A DNA stretch of 64,000 nucleotides, from positions 9,461,501 through 9,525,500 of the forward strand of contig NC_065894.1 of NCBI RefSeq assembly GCF_905147045.1, read 5' to 3'. The notes beneath the pieces were generated by a model that worked only from the letters and a program-made list of their open reading frames with translations, was not told where the DNA came from and made no database searches. The translations under genes and the position numbers were made by a program. Origin of the DNA: Nymphalis io. Taxonomy: Eukaryota > Arthropoda > Insecta > Lepidoptera > Nymphalidae. The number at the start of each line of letters is the position of its first letter. The first letter of the stretch is position 1. This document shows, in pieces, positions 22,383 to 35,005 of the stretch.

Positions 22383-25300
22383 TTAAAATTATTTTATATT
22401 ATATAAATAAATATTGTTCGTTAAAGTAAAATGATACTAATGAGGTAGAAATTATATCGTAGACTAATTACACTTTGAGACTTGGTAATAAATAACATTA
22501 AGAAAATTATTTATAATTATATTTTTGCGAATACGTAAAATCGTCTTTGAATCTCGATTTAAAAAAAAGAATATGTGTGAATCTTGGAACTTGTTTGTGA
22601 CGCAATGCTTACTAACATATTATATTAATGTTGAGTAAACAAAGTCACATCTGAACTCTCAAATAGAAATAAATATATTCGAGGAAATGCCTGAAGGTTT
22701 CATTTCATTTCTGTTTTAACATGAAAATGGCACCCACTTAATAAATGTGTTCGAGCGTTCGCGGTGCGCTTTTGAATGAAGAGGAAATAAATTAAACGAT
22801 ACAGAGCTCCTCAAAAGTCTTAATATTTGCTGTAGATAACATTTTAATATTAATCATGATTTCGTTTTATTAATAAGACTCGCGCTCTACCGCGACTTAG
22901 CATGGGTATTTGTATATTTATTGTTAGGTATAAAAACATGCAAATATAACAATTAGTATCTTGCCTTAATATTTCTACTCATCTAAACAGTATGCCTTTA
23001 TCATAACGGTTATCTTTAAGTATACTAAAAATATTTTGTACAAAGTATACTTAAGTAATTCATACAGCGGTCAAATAGACACTAAGAATTTATTTGTTTC
23101 AATATTATTAATACGAATTTTTAGATACTTATGCTCAAAATAAACTTAAATAAATGTTGAATTCAACAAAGAATAGTGCTGATATTCTCAATGCATTTTC
23201 TGCGGTTTTCAAACAACCTTCGCCAAACCCCCGAATGAACGCTTTTATCTGTCTCCCAAGTAAATATAGAATCTCAGTAACTCTCTGATATTCTCTCCTC
23301 TCAAGATTTCTTCGAGTATCATAAGGATTTGAACTTAAGACGGTAGAATTCTTGAATATTTTAAATAAATTTTCAAATCTGATTCCTATTGGCATAATAT
23401 AAAAAGAAATACTTTTTTTATTAATATGTATTGGAAATTAATATTGTTATGCATTATTTGTTCTATGTACACCAAAAATTTTTTATCATTCAAATTATGG
23501 CAACAAAGTAACAAGTATAGTAGGTAAACTTAAAAGTGTTTTATATTTTTGCTACCGACAGAGTTAACTCAAAACTAAAGTCAGCGGAAGTTTAAATTAG
23601 GATAGTTTGATTGGATCGTAAGTACAAGAGAAAAGAAGGGAAAGGACATTTCCTTGAAAAACTATAACTTTCGTAAGTTCTTTGTCCAAGATCATATCCA
23701 ACCCAAAATATCTTTAACCTGTTAATTTCAACAGTAAATAACGCCGTAACTGTAGCCGTGTTAGCTAGTAAAATTTTGGCAAAATTACCTTATTGAATCG
23801 TAATATCGATTTTCTAAATGAAACGTTTTCAAGCTCAATCATATACATGGGCTTCAAGATTAACAATACTAAGATGAAACTTAACTCAGAAAAGAGGATT
23901 GCATGTTCCAATTTAGTTTGTTTTTATTGTATCGCATCTTGTTCGCTTTAATCTTTAAAAGTAAAATACAGGTGTTCGCTAGACAGTCGGGTCTATTTAT
24001 TCGACCATCTGAGCCCCACTGTAATGGACGCTGCATCTTCAATCTCATACGAAGCGTTTAATAAATCTTTAAAATATTTAAAAAAATATAATCTACGTAA
24101 ATTATACCAAAATGTAAATATACATTTTTCTGATTGATTAATCATTAAAATTTTCTTTCATTTTCTTTTCTAGGTAGGAAAGAAAGGGTTTTTAATAAAA
24201 AACAGTGCGCTGTGATGCGAATTTGCTTATCAAAGTATATATTTAATTCCGAAAACTAATTCTCACCATTCAAAATTATAAATTCATTATATAAACAAAA
24301 AATAAAAAAAACATACTGTTGTTTATTTTGCGTATATAATTACTAATTGTGGCACTAATAATTAAAAAATTGTTGAACTTGTACTTTCTAAGTTATGAAG
24401 ACCTAAGTAGGTTGTTTTTTAGTGATAAAGATAATACTAAAGCGAGAAAGAATATACTAAATATTTATAATATTTAATTTATATCGATCGATCCTATAAT
24501 ATCTGATGAGTACTTTCTTCCATCAGTGTTAAGTGCCATAAACAAAGGCGAGTACAGCTGAAAGTGGGAAAGTGCGGGCGTCGTAAATTATCAGCAAAGG
24601 GCAACCGATACAGAAGTAAGGCGACACATAAATCCTACTGACGCATATAACGGGTGCTACAGACTTTGTTTACCTCGACATTCAATTTCTGGAAATACCG
24701 ATATGATCCTTTGAACATTGGATTTAGATATTTTATCGTTCCATTACGTAAAATTATTTAGATTATATATTGTTGTATATATTGGGTCCACTAAGAATAT
24801 TGAAAAAAAAATCTAGGTAAGATAGATAAAAGTGAAAAATCCAAATAAAGTACACCGAAAAATCAAAATTTAATATTTGCATTTATTTATTTTTATTGAT
24901 ATTCCTTGCCTTTGATGCTCCAATTCTGAAATATTCTTATTGCTAGTTTAAATATTTATTGTTTTATATTGAAAATATTATAAATGATTCCTTCCAGTAA
25001 GATTCTATGGTTTCAATATAGGCACTAAAGAAAGCAAGGTCCGGATAAACAGCTAATTCCATTACGAGAATAGCTCGGCGCGGGGTGGCGGTGGACAGTC
25101 TTATTGGGCTTTCGAGATTACTTGCTCCTTAAGGTCGTGACAGTCCTGATGTTACTAATCTTCGAATCAAAAGGGGTGAGAAATGAACTGCTCTTAGCTC
25201 TATGCTGTGTGAAATTGGTTAAGGGCGCATTACATTCATTAAATCCAGTTAATATAAGCTTTTGGGTAACTGTATATATATGTTTCATGATTTTTACATA

Positions 25301-25590
25301 TCAAAAGTTATAGAATGAAATAGAATAGGATTTCTACATTAACTAAAACAACAAACAAAGTTATATTAGTAAATAAGTAGCAAGTAATTTTATGTATTTT
25401 TAAAGTAACTAATCATTATGGTTAACTACTTTCTGTCATAACCGGAAATTATACCCGAGACTCTTGTCACTCTAACACATGAAACAAGATAACACCTCGT
25501 AACAAAGTTACAAAATCACTATATCTACTAAATTATGGAGAATTTTTTTTAAATATTAAATACAATAAGGTTTTTAAATTTTTATTTTTT

Positions 25591-25757
25591 TATAGAATAG
25601 GAAGGTGGACGAGCATATGGGCCACCTGATGGTAAGTGGTCACCAAACGCCCTCAGACATTGGCATTGTAAGAAATGTCAACCATCGCTTATAGCCAATG
25701 CGCCACCAACCTTGGGAACTAAGATTTTATGTCCCTTGTGCCTGTAATTACACTAGT
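25591..25757 (-). repeat. SINE family B, 5'-truncated antisense copy
   Basis: It begins with TATAGAATAGGAAGGTGGAC, then GAGCATATGGGCCACCTGAT, and continues to GTGCCTGTAATTACACT before losing similarity. The T-rich run before it is the reversed poly(A) tail. Confidence 0.9.
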
Positions 25758-26304
25758 TTCGGCTTAATTTTAAGGCTATTCTTATTTATTTATATTTATA
25801 ATAGTGCATGTGATAATAAAATTCACTAAGCCCTGTCTAAATTTACCAGCATCTTAACTAATAAGTCTCTCTTGCCGGTTTCTTGTTTGCGTTAAATTAT
25901 AAAGCTTATTAAGCATTGTTCCCCGGTGTGTCGTAACCTCCCGCAATGAAATGTGCTGCGCCTCATCCAGCAACTTGTGAAGGCTCATGAATTATTTACT
26001 TTGGGTCCATATAGCATACTAAGGCTATGGAGCATATGAACTCTTTGATTAATTTTGATGTGACCATTTTCGTTGCGGTTTTATTATCTTTCGTACACCT
26101 TTTAGTACGCCTTAAGATGAGAATATATCAATTCTTATGAGATTAACCTCTTTTTGTTATATTTGGGAAAAGAAATAATGATTGTTTTGTCTATACTTGT
26201 GGACATATTTTGATGTTGTTAATTGTCATATTTTTTTTATTGATTTTATATTAAATTTTAAATATAAAATTATTTAATCAGACTTTTATTAGAAATTAGA
26301 TGAA
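25758..26304. other. Upstream region of the 26.3 kb gene
   Basis: AT-rich; no TATA box or initiator stands out. A TAG stop in frame at 26290-26292 fixes the reading frame start of the next gene downstream of it. Confidence 0.4.
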
Positions 26305-27021
26305 ATGACGAATTCCAATGAAGAGACGTGTCAAGACGAAGATGATAATGATAATACAAATTCAAACGGTAAATTAACAAACCCATTAAAAAGCGGTGAC
26401 AATATGAAGGATCTAAAACCTTTAGACTTCAACTCAGCCGACGATATCAGGTATTTAAATTGTTCTGAAATCTTTGCCCGCCCGCCTAAAACCTTGTTTG
26501 TTTCATCAAACGATAATTGCTTTTTCGTATAATTTTTCTTCATTAACTCTCTAAAACGTACATACGTACTACGTCCTAATAAAAAACGTAGGAATTAAAA
26601 AGGTAAATCGATATATATTTTTACATTTAATTATTATAATGGTCCTAGGCAGACTTTGAAAGCCGTTTTTGTAAGTAAAATGTCGAATCTCGATGAAAAT
26701 GCTGAAGATTACATTGACTGCGATAACGACGGAATAACAGATAAAACTCAACAAGGTCCTGTATTGGCGAATGAAACAGACGATTGCAAATTAAATAACA
26801 ATAAAAACTGTGATATTTTGCAAACAAAAAAGTCAACAGGATTGCTTTTGTTGAATAAAGGAAATGGTAAGAAGAGACGAGGAAAGCCGCCTAAGACAGG
26901 GCCATCTAAGAAGATAAAAAGACAAAGCGTTTCAGCGATGTACATCGGCAAATTGTCAAACCTCGTATTCTTAAAACGTGGTAACGAAAGCGATTCTGAT
27001 ATTGATTCTGTTCTATTTTAA
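26305..27021 (+). CDS. Two-exon gene for an unrecognised 172-residue charged protein with AT-hook-like patch
   Basis: Exon 1 is 26305-26450 and exon 2 is 26649-27021. The 198-nt intron starts GTATTTAA after GATATCAG and ends GGTCCTAG, and the join keeps the frame exactly (phase 2), giving 519 nt and a TAA stop. Without splicing the first frame stops after 75 codons. The N-terminus is acidic and Asn/Asp-rich (EETCQDEDDNDNTNS, 6-20). Residues 64-82 are acidic again. A basic stretch GKKRRGKPPKTGPSKKIKR (122-140) contains RRGKPPK, close to an AT-hook (core RGRP), and doubles as a nuclear signal. The C-terminus has an acidic, CK2-like ESDSDID before VLF. There is no signal peptide or membrane helix. 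A GTAAGT inside exon 2 (26671) could act as an alternative donor. I do not know the family; a small DNA- or chromatin-binding protein is the natural guess. No AATAAA was seen nearby. Confidence 0.55.
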
Positions 27022-28629
27022 TTAAACTAAAAAATAACCCATCATGAAATATATTTTGTTAATTTATTACCTTGGATTTTTATTCTCGAATAAGTTCGCG
27101 TAATATTTTTCCCTAACCCAGATTCGGTTAGCCGAGTGTAGATCGTTTAAGTTCAGACTGTATCGTTGAGCGGTGCTATCGTATTACAGCAATCTCTTAG
27201 CGGATCGTATCATATCGGAAATTGAATTTCCGATTGGCTCTCAAGTGCACAGACTGTCTGTAATGGATGGCTCGCAGTCCCTGTTTCGCGAAGTTCATGA
27301 AAATGATAGATAGTAATACTTGGAATAAGACTCTCAATGTGGAAATTGAACAATGTTACTTTCTCTTATTCGCTTTTTCTCCTCGAGTCCGTTGAGAAAT
27401 CGTTTTAACTGAACGAAAAGTTTGCGGTTGCTTGCCTAAATATTAATCTTTTATTATTCATAATGTTCCTTCAACGGGTTCTAGGTATTATAAAAATAGT
27501 ATAAATAGATATATTCATTGAATCGTTGCTGTTTTTAATGAACTGAAGTAAATCCAATTTCCTTATTCAGTATAACAACAAATTCTAGTAATGAAACCCT
27601 TTGAATATGCTGCTATTTATTTATATCACAGACTTATAACGCTTCTGATTTATAGTATTCAAACCTTATAGTGTTTTTGAAATTACTTGAAATTCTATAT
27701 TTATTTTGATGTAAATTATATATATTGATGTTTAGTAAAATCATTTATAAATAAGTAAATATATTAAAAATTTACATTAAAGTTACATTAAAGTTTACAT
27801 TAAAATTAATTATCTGTACCTATTTTAGTTTTAAAAAAAAGATAATTATATATTTTTGTCTTAGTATAAAAACAATTAGAAAAAAAATACTGTTATTGCA
27901 TTATATAACTGATAATTAACTATTACATAAAATTGCATTTATATTTAGGTTGTTTTATTTTATTTTTCTAATACTTAATCGCTTTAATTCAATTTTCAAA
28001 GACCCCTTAGAAATTATAAAGTACATTCGAAGTAATTTATCAAATTAAAAAAAAACTTTCTCAAGTACGAAGTCAACCCAGCTGGTAACGTAAGCCAATT
28101 TTCAAACTTAAACAATATTCTTTAGAAAACCTAACAATAGCAATGAGAGTTCGCTGAACATAAAGCTGTTGGACCAGCGGATCAAGCGCACAAAATACGA
28201 CAGGAGGAGAATTTTCATTTTCACAATGTTTCGAGTAAATTCCTCGTCCGATTCACCCCACTCCACCCGTTGTTTGTTCACGTTTTGACAGATAATGTAA
28301 TATGTAGTGAGGGAAATTGGGTTTGAACCCTGATAGCAATCCGGTATATTGTTATTGCATTTGACATGTCTGGAGATGCCTTTAGGTTTACAATATTTGT
28401 GTTGATATCATAATGTCATAATGCTTATAAAATTTTATTGGACTACGTGTTGAGTGTTGGACAAGGGTCTGGTCACATTTTCCTACTTTTATATATTGTA
28501 AAATAATTTAGATACTGATAGCATTATGTTTTTGTTAGAAAACTTATTGTATATCATAAGTTTATAACTGAGACTAAAAAGTTGTATGCTTATGTGGGTG
28601 GTTCATTACATATAGTACGTCTTTTGTCT
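27022..28629. other. Downstream flank, no gene seen
   Basis: A GC-richer patch at 27110-27300 contains a perfect 9-bp hairpin (ATCGGAAAT / ATTTCCGAT, 27214-27234, 3-nt loop) and several short repeats of CAGACTGT type. It may be regulatory. From 27440 on the sequence is AT-rich with nothing recognised. Confidence 0.45.
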
Positions 28630-28765
28630 AAATATAAAGCCGCAGATCTCGTGGTTCTGAGTTAAAATACAAAAAAAAATGTCGATAAAAAGTTCTCAGT
28701 AGCCCGGAGTCTGATCGTCGGAAGTGTGTGCACCTTCTTGCCTCGGATAGCACGTAAGTTTTACG
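28630..28765 (+). repeat. SINE family C, 3'-truncated old copy
   Basis: GCCGCAGATCTCGTGGTTCT, then a degraded B box, GATAAAAAGTTCTCAGTAGC, CCGGAGTCTGATCGTCGGAA and AGCACGTAAG follow the order of the intact copy at 61.5 kb. The similarity ends after about 130 bp. Confidence 0.8.
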
Positions 28766-29574
28766 CTTCGAATATTTTAGACGCATTGACTTTGCAAGAA
28801 TGTATATTTCTGTTTATTATGTAATTTTTTAATTGTTTAAAGGCAGGGTACTAGCTCGCTTATCTACCTAAAATATTGAAACAAAAAATGTTGTGACCCG
28901 ATGAATGAAAGAAGAGCTTTATTGAGTTTATAGATATACTAGTTGGTGTACTATATTTGTATTTGCGTGGACGATTTGCGTATTTATTTATTACAATCAA
29001 ACAATATATAATCAATGTCGGGCTATATCAAGGTCACAAGGTCCAATTAAAATCCAATCATCTTTTTATGTATTTCCTGTGATAGACAACACTTACTAAA
29101 AATATGTAAAAATACATATAACGTATAATCATATATAAAGTAAAAAATCTAACTATAAAACAAATTAGTAATCATAATAAATGTATCATATTGTAGTGAA
29201 AAATTTGTAAGTGACAAAATGGGGGAATAAAAAACTATGCTAATAAAACTTTGCATATGTTGCTTGTTTGCATAAAAAAATACAATACGTTTTGATATTA
29301 AACAAATAAAAAAAAAAACTTGAAATAACACCATCGTGGAACGATTCCGAGTATGGAGCAAGTCTCGAGTCTCATCTTGAAATTCCCGGGTCACGAGATT
29401 GTTAAATCTGGTAAATGACAGCCCAGTCGTAGCTCATCCTATTAGAATTATTATCAACCTAGATTTATTGTACATGTATTGTACTGTATTATATTATCTG
29501 TTTTAACCACGAGCATCTCCAATATAAGGTCCCGCGTGCAAACTTGTCCCAGCGCGAGTCCCGGTTTCATGAAG
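28766..29574. other. AT-rich stretch, nothing seen
   Basis: The 81-codon minus open frame at 29149-29394 is AT-driven. No gene or repeat recognised. Confidence 0.5.
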
Positions 29575-29648
29575 GAATGGTTATTATATCTTACATCGCC
29601 AATGTCTATGGGCGGTGGTGAATACTTGCCATTAGGTGGCCCATACAC
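29575..29648 (+). repeat. SINE family B fragment, sense
   Basis: TCGCCAATGTCTATGGGCGG then TGGTGAATACTTGCCATTAG and GTGGCCCATAC; both ends are lost. Confidence 0.8.
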
Positions 29649-30073
29649 GTGAGCTGTACAATCTCAAATTAAGGTCATATAATGAGCTATGGTCCCTCCG
29701 ACTCGAGAGAAACCTTTAAATTACATGTTGAATTGTTAAGAGTACACAGGTAGAAATAGTGTTTGGTAATGTCCGGTTTTGATTAGTTTTCGTAACATTG
29801 TTTTCAATTTGGAAGTATAATAGGATAGATAAAAGTCTTAATTACAAAATAAATGAATGTACAGCAAAGCAATGGCTTACCTATTAGTATTCATCCAAGA
29901 TGATCTCATACAAACAACCTAGAATATATTGAGATCTTTGTATTTTAAAACATTACTATATTTCAATATAACTGAGACTTAATTTAAATCCAAAATATTT
30001 TCCGAGAAATATAAAAAAATAGACATTTACATACATATTATGCATCATATAAACAGTTAAATGTTGGTAACTT
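29649..30073. other. AT-rich stretch, nothing seen
   Basis: No gene or repeat recognised. Confidence 0.5.
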
Positions 30074-30310
30074 TGTGGTAGTGCTTTGTGCAAGCCCGTC
30101 TTGGAAGGTACCACCCACTCATCACTTATTGTACCACTAAACAGCAATACATTCCGTATTGTGTTCCGGTTTACAAGGTGACTCAGCGTAACTACCAACA
30201 AGGGGCATAACATCTTAGTTCCCAATGTTTGTGGTGCATTGGCGATGTAAGGGATTGTTAATATTTCTTACAGTACCAATATTTTTTTGGCTGTGATGAC
30301 CACTTACGAT
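30074..30310 (+). repeat. SINE family B, old sense copy
   Basis: It runs from GTGGTAGTGCTTTGTGCAAG through GTGTTCCGGTTTACAAGG and ACATCTTAGTTCCCAA to GATGACCACTTACGATCG, with many substitutions and the tail lost. Confidence 0.85.
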
Positions 30311-30550
30311 CGTTTATTTGCTAGTTTGTTTATCTTTTACCATTTTAAATAAATAAAAAAATATGTATTCATTATGATATCATGCATAAATTCAGCAAAT
30401 AATACCACAAAAGAGATATATTGAGTAGTAATGTGTGACGGTTGACAGGCGTCAACCGATAAACGCCATTGAAAATCACATATTGTGTACATATATGTAC
30501 ATATATATGTAGGTCTACGTATGGTAAATGAATTGCCTACATTTCCAGAG

Positions 30551-30853
30551 GCTTTTTTTTTTTTTTTTTTTTATTGAATAGGAAGGTGGACGAGCATATG
30601 GGCAACCTGATGGTAAGTGGTCACCAAACGCCCTTAGACATTGGCATTCTAAGAAATGTCAACCATCGCTTATAGCCAATGCGCCACCAACCTTGGGAAC
30701 TAAGAATTTATGTCCCTTGTGCCTGTAATTACACTGGCTCACTCACGCTTCAAACCGGAACACAACAATATCAAGTATTGCTGTTTTGCGGTAGAATATC
30801 TGATGAGTGGGTGGTACCTACCCAGACGAGCTTGCACAAAGCCCTACCACCAG
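30551..30853 (-). repeat. SINE family B, near full-length antisense copy with T20 tail
   Basis: A run of 20 T (30553-30572) is the reversed poly(A) tail. The complete body follows, from AATAGGAAGGTGGACGAGC to ACGAGCTTGCACAAAGCCCT and ACCACCAG. The long pure tail suggests a fairly young insertion. The target duplication is not obvious. Confidence 0.93.
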
Positions 30854-33203
30854 TAAAGTTGTTAGATTAAAATGGATATGTAGTTGACTACTGGTTTCAA
30901 TAGCTCGCAAGTTAGCTAGTTTGTTTATGTATTTTTAATTTACGTCGTTATGACTAAAATTGAATACCAATGAAATACACAATAAAAAATGAAATTGGTA
31001 TATAGGTATAGGTATATAGAATGCAAATAAAAACTTAGCTGGTCTCAATAAGTGAAGTGATATTGAAATGAATACTACATAAAAATAAATCTTAGATTTA
31101 CAAAACTATTATGTATGTATTAAATATATAATATATTTACGAGTTAAATGTAATTGCTTGGTTATAGAATGTTACAAACTTAATAAAACATCAACAAGGA
31201 GAAAGAAATTATAATATTGCTAAAAGAAATACAAAAATAAAGATAAAATATATTGCTTTAGTATAATGTATTAGTGCATAGAAATCAGTGTTTTATTGTA
31301 TTTTTGTACCGTTTATTAAATTGTTTCATTATTAAGGCTGCCGGAAAAATCCTATAGAGTTAAGCAATAACAGAAGTATCATATTTAAATCAAACGATTA
31401 CATAAAATCGTTACTATTTTCGCATAAGGTAACACTACAAAACATTAATAGAAAATAATTACTATTGTCTAAAAAGAAAAGAAATGATTCCATTAAGAAC
31501 AGCGGTATACATTTATAAGCTGTGATTTCAAATGGAGAACGTATTCGTTAGTATAAAACGGTACATCCGCAGCTATAAACATGTAATTTTCAATTAGAAG
31601 CTGACGAACTGTAATCTTAACTTTTATTACTTCACCCAGTTAATTACTTTTAACGGACGAGTTTGTACCAGATGAGCTTCTTAATGAAATTCAGTCTAGC
31701 AAGATATCTCTGTCGTAATGTTCCTAAAGTTTGAGCACTACATATAGGGATATGTGACAGACAGTTCTCCATTAACTCGCGAGCTAAACGAATGTAAATC
31801 CCCGTACACACGGGTGCAAATTCACCAGCTTCATTTAATAATGAATTAATTAATGCATCGCTGCAAGTTCCGAGACGGGGCTTGAAACTTGGGAACTTCG
31901 TCTCCAAATGCCACGTAGGTATCGTTTTCCGACTAAGTTATTTTTGGCTGAACGCCTACGGGTTTTGGATCGTGTTTCAAATTGTGATCAACTTCTGTTT
32001 GCTTAACAACTAAATTGTTAAATTATCTTAACAGTTTTCGTTGTTCTGTTTGTAAAACAACCATTGAAAACAGCCATCACTTCTTTTTCTCGAATGTTCA
32101 CTGTTTTAAAATTAGTCATTAAAAGTATGAAAAGAAAACTTTTTGAAATATTGAAAAAAAAAATATATAACATCGTTTGTTAATTTATTTTAAAATCGTC
32201 AATGTAAATCAGATGTCCATTAAGGAAATAATATAGACTATTTTTGTAGGTTCAAAATATTGCTTTCTTGTTATTTAAACAAATATGAAAAAATATTCTA
32301 GTCGTCAACATAACATAAAGCATTTTCACGGTGTTAAAATGGTTTATAGCGAAGGCGAGAGTATAGCTCGAGACCAAGTTCCGTAGTAAAAAACCCTAAT
32401 TTCCTGCACCCTTTCATTTATACCCGGGCAATCTGGAGCCCTGTAGCTTATTTATAGGGGTCCCGGTCGTTTGATGGGCGGCTGTCAGAATGCGTAATGA
32501 TAAAGACTGTAAAAAAACATTGTAGACTCACTTCTAAGACGAGCAACGTTATATAAAAGCAATAACGTGTCGATTTAAAACAAAATCACGAATAAATCCA
32601 CTTATGCATACTAGGCAAATTTTTCTCTTAGAGAGAAAATATGTATATACATAGCTTTATCATATCTTAGGGAAATGAAATCGAAGCAACTGGTATTCCA
32701 TCACGCTGATCCAATAGGGGTTGGTTCAAAAACTGGTTCTTTAACGATGTTTTTTAACGATTAAACACAAGAAAGTGGTGGTCGAAATGTTAACTTTGGA
32801 ACTTCGGACGGGTTCCACGTGTTCTACTTTATCATTGTTTAGTTTTACAATATAAAGTACCTGCAAACTACTTGTATTTTTATATCATTATAATATTAAG
32901 TGGAAATGATAAAATATCAAAATTTAGTAATTTTAGTGTGTCATATTTTTGATGCCCACTATATCACAAAGGAGAATATCATAGATTTGCTTTTTTCCTT
33001 ATGAATTTATTAGTCAAGTCATACTATTATTTGTCGATTGTCTGCACTGCCAGTACTGAGCCCACTACATATTCATGTAGAACAGTTTACGAGTGTTAGT
33101 TCGGTCGTTTGGTCATGTCAATGATATGTTATTATCGCCTTTATTTTTGGACGTAATTTATGACATACTGTTTATATTTTAAGAGACAAAAAATATGCAC
33201 TTA
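30854..33203. other. Gene desert with regulatory-looking islands
   Basis: No gene recognised. The ORF-like island at 31640-31960 is listed separately. A second GC-richer island at about 32340-32520 contains CCCGGGCAATCTGGAGCCC and GGGGTCCCGGTCG, without repeat signature. A short family A remnant (ATTCCATCACGCTGATCC, 32696-32713) lies near 32.7 kb. Confidence 0.45.
31640..31960. other. ORF-like island, probably conserved non-coding DNA
   Basis: The minus strand is open for about 94 codons ending at 31650 (CSDALINSLLNEAGEFAPVC...), starting only at a TTG or later. It contains the homeodomain-type cluster ATTAATTAATGC and little synonymous-site character. There is no splice or start context. 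I favour a conserved regulatory element over a gene; a decayed exon is the alternative. Confidence 0.3.
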
Positions 33204-34478
33204 TGATAGCAATTGAAAACTTAAAACTGAAAATGGTGGGGTCGTTACCTCTAGGCCTGAGATTGTCGGAGAAGTAGAGAGGTTTTATGGGCAGTTGTTC
33301 TCTTCAAGATCGGATAAACCCGTGGGAATCAGTATTGATGACCAGCGCGCCCTTCTTATGCGCCATTACTCCGAGGAGCTCCCGGTCGTTGACCAAGGAG
33401 AGATTAGGGCGGCTCTAGAACAGCTTAAAAACAACAAAGCTCCGGGAGATGACGGAATCACAACAGAGTTGCTTAAGGCAGGCGGGACTCCGGTCCTGAA
33501 AGAGCTAGCAAGCCTCTTTAATTCCGTCATCCAACATGGCAAGACCCCGGAAACGTGGAGCGGAAGTGAGGTGGTACTGTTTTTCAAGAAAGGTGATAAA
33601 ACCCTCTTGAAAAACTACAGACCACTCTCCCTCCTGAGTCACGTGTATAAGTTGTTCTCAAGAGTCGGTTCGTGAGAACCGTCTCGCCAGACGACTTGAC
33701 GAGTTCCAGCCCCCAGAGCAAGCTGGCTTTCGATCAGGCTACAGCACCGTGGACCACATCCATACTGTTCGGCAGATTGTGCAGAAGACCGAAGAGTAAA
33801 ATCAGCCGCTGTGTATGGCATTTGTGGACTACGAGAAAGCCTTCGACTCCATCGAAACCTGGGCAGTGCTCGACTCATTACAGAGATGTCATATCGATTG
33901 GAGATATATCGAGGTACTGAGATGTCTGTACAACGCCGCTACAATGACTGTCCACATCCAGGACTGTAAGTTTGAAGGCGATTCAAATGCGCAGAGGGGT
34001 GAGACAGGGGGATGTAATATCCCCGAAACTGTTCACCAACGCGTTGGAAGACGTTTTCAAAACGCTGGATTGGACTAGATATGGAGTCAATGTAAACGGC
34101 GAGTACATCTCACACCTTTGATTTGCCGACGATATCGTCATCATAGCAGAGTCGCTGGAACAACTCATCGAAATGCTGCGTAGCCTAGGCGAGTCTTCCC
34201 GGTGTGTCGGTCTCGGTATGAACTTGGACAAGACCAAGGTCATGTTCAATAGGCATGTCGTGCCGGGACCGATATACGTCGAGGGGAAACCTCTCGAAGT
34301 TGTTAGTGAATATACCTACCTAGGACAGATAATACAAGTCGGTAGGAACAACTTCGAGAAGGAAGCCGATCGAAGAATTCGCTTGGGATGGGCAGCATTT
34401 GGCAACCTTCGTCAAGTCCTCAAGTCGTCTATACCGCAATGTTTGAAGACGAAAGTCTTCAACCAATGCGTCTTACCT

Positions 34479-34532
34479 GCCATGACATACGGTGCCGAAA
34501 CGTGTCCACGTTTCGGCACTGTATGTCATGGC
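34479..34532. repeat. 26-bp near-perfect palindrome inside the RTE copy
   Basis: The left arm 34479-34504 and right arm 34507-34532 are inverted copies (25 of 26 match) with a 2-base centre. The left arm is the normal RTE sequence (encoding ..MTYGAET). The right arm is an extra inverted copy that breaks the frame: the RTE frame resumes, shifted, at CTAACTGCGGGA. Confidence 0.95.
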
Positions 34533-34904
34533 TAACTGCGGGACTAGTCCACAAATTCAAAGTCGCTCAGCGTGCTATGGAGCGAGCTATGCTCAGAGTA
34601 TCTTTGAAGGATAAGATCAGAAATGAGATTATCCGGAAAAGAACCGGAGTCACCGACATAGCTTGCAAAATTAGCAGGCTGAAGTGGCAGTGGGCTGGTC
34701 ACGTATGTCGTAGGACCGATGACCGTTGGAGCAGACGAGTCCTAGAGTGGAGACCGCGAATCGGCAAGCGCAGCGTAGGGCGCCCTCCAGCCAGATGGAC
34801 CTTAAGAAGGTGGCGGGCACCAACTGGATGCGGAAGGCGGAGGACAGGGAGCTTTGGCGCACCTTGGGAGAGGCCTATGTTCAGCAGTGGACAACGATTG
34901 GCTG

Positions 34905-34932
34905 TTGATTGATTGATTGATTGATTGATTGA
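34905..34932 (+). repeat. (TTGA)7 tail of the RTE
   Basis: Seven exact TTGA units right after the last sense codons. Short tandem tails in place of poly(A) are typical of RTE elements. Confidence 0.95.
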
Positions 34933-35005
34933 TAGCAATTGAATATAACAGGCAAAAATGAAAAGCATATAATAATTAAATTATCTTTTTGCCTCTTAAT
35001 AGGTA

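Larger units (their letters stand above)
20677..25590. other. Gene desert with repeat fragments
   Basis: No convincing gene. Small family B and A fragments are listed separately. A minus open frame at 23135-23395 (NLERREYQRVTEILYLLGRQ...) is mildly protein-like but starts without context and has no recognisable domain. A GC-richer island at about 24500-24680 has no repeat signature and may be regulatory. Confidence 0.45.
33204..34943 (+). mobile_element. RTE-clade non-LTR retrotransposon, 5'-truncated and frame-broken
   Basis: TGATAGCAATTGAA at 33204-33217 and 34930-34943 is a 14-bp target duplication, so the insert is about 1.7 kb. It carries part of the reverse transcriptase and the C-terminus. 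Readable pieces are NNKAPGDDGITTELLKAG (33430-33483), KNYRPLSLLSHVYKLF, AFVDYEKAFDSIETW (about 33818), and the catalytic FADDIVII (34122 on), then GPIYVEGKPLEVVSEYTYLG and the conserved tail ending QQWTTIGC with a stop at 34906. The endonuclease domain is missing. Breaks: a frameshift near 33667, a stop near 33797, a frameshift near 33975, TGA at 34119, a palindromic insertion at 34505-34532, and a frameshift near 34795. The 3' end is seven TTGA units. Non-autonomous and dead, but the clear duplication and long readable blocks suggest modest age. Confidence 0.95.

Noticed and set aside
23135..23395. 86-codon minus open frame with a charged middle
   Set aside because: No recognisable domain and no flanking gene structure; could be an old remnant but cannot be supported.
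33366..33587. Antisense open frames across the RTE (also 33639-33878, 33983-34249, 34671-34968)
   Set aside because: Shadows of the sense reverse-transcriptase coding sequence.
34443..34462. 8-bp hairpin with GAAA tetraloop in the RTE
   Set aside because: It lies in conserved coding sequence (KTKVFN); structure is most likely incidental.
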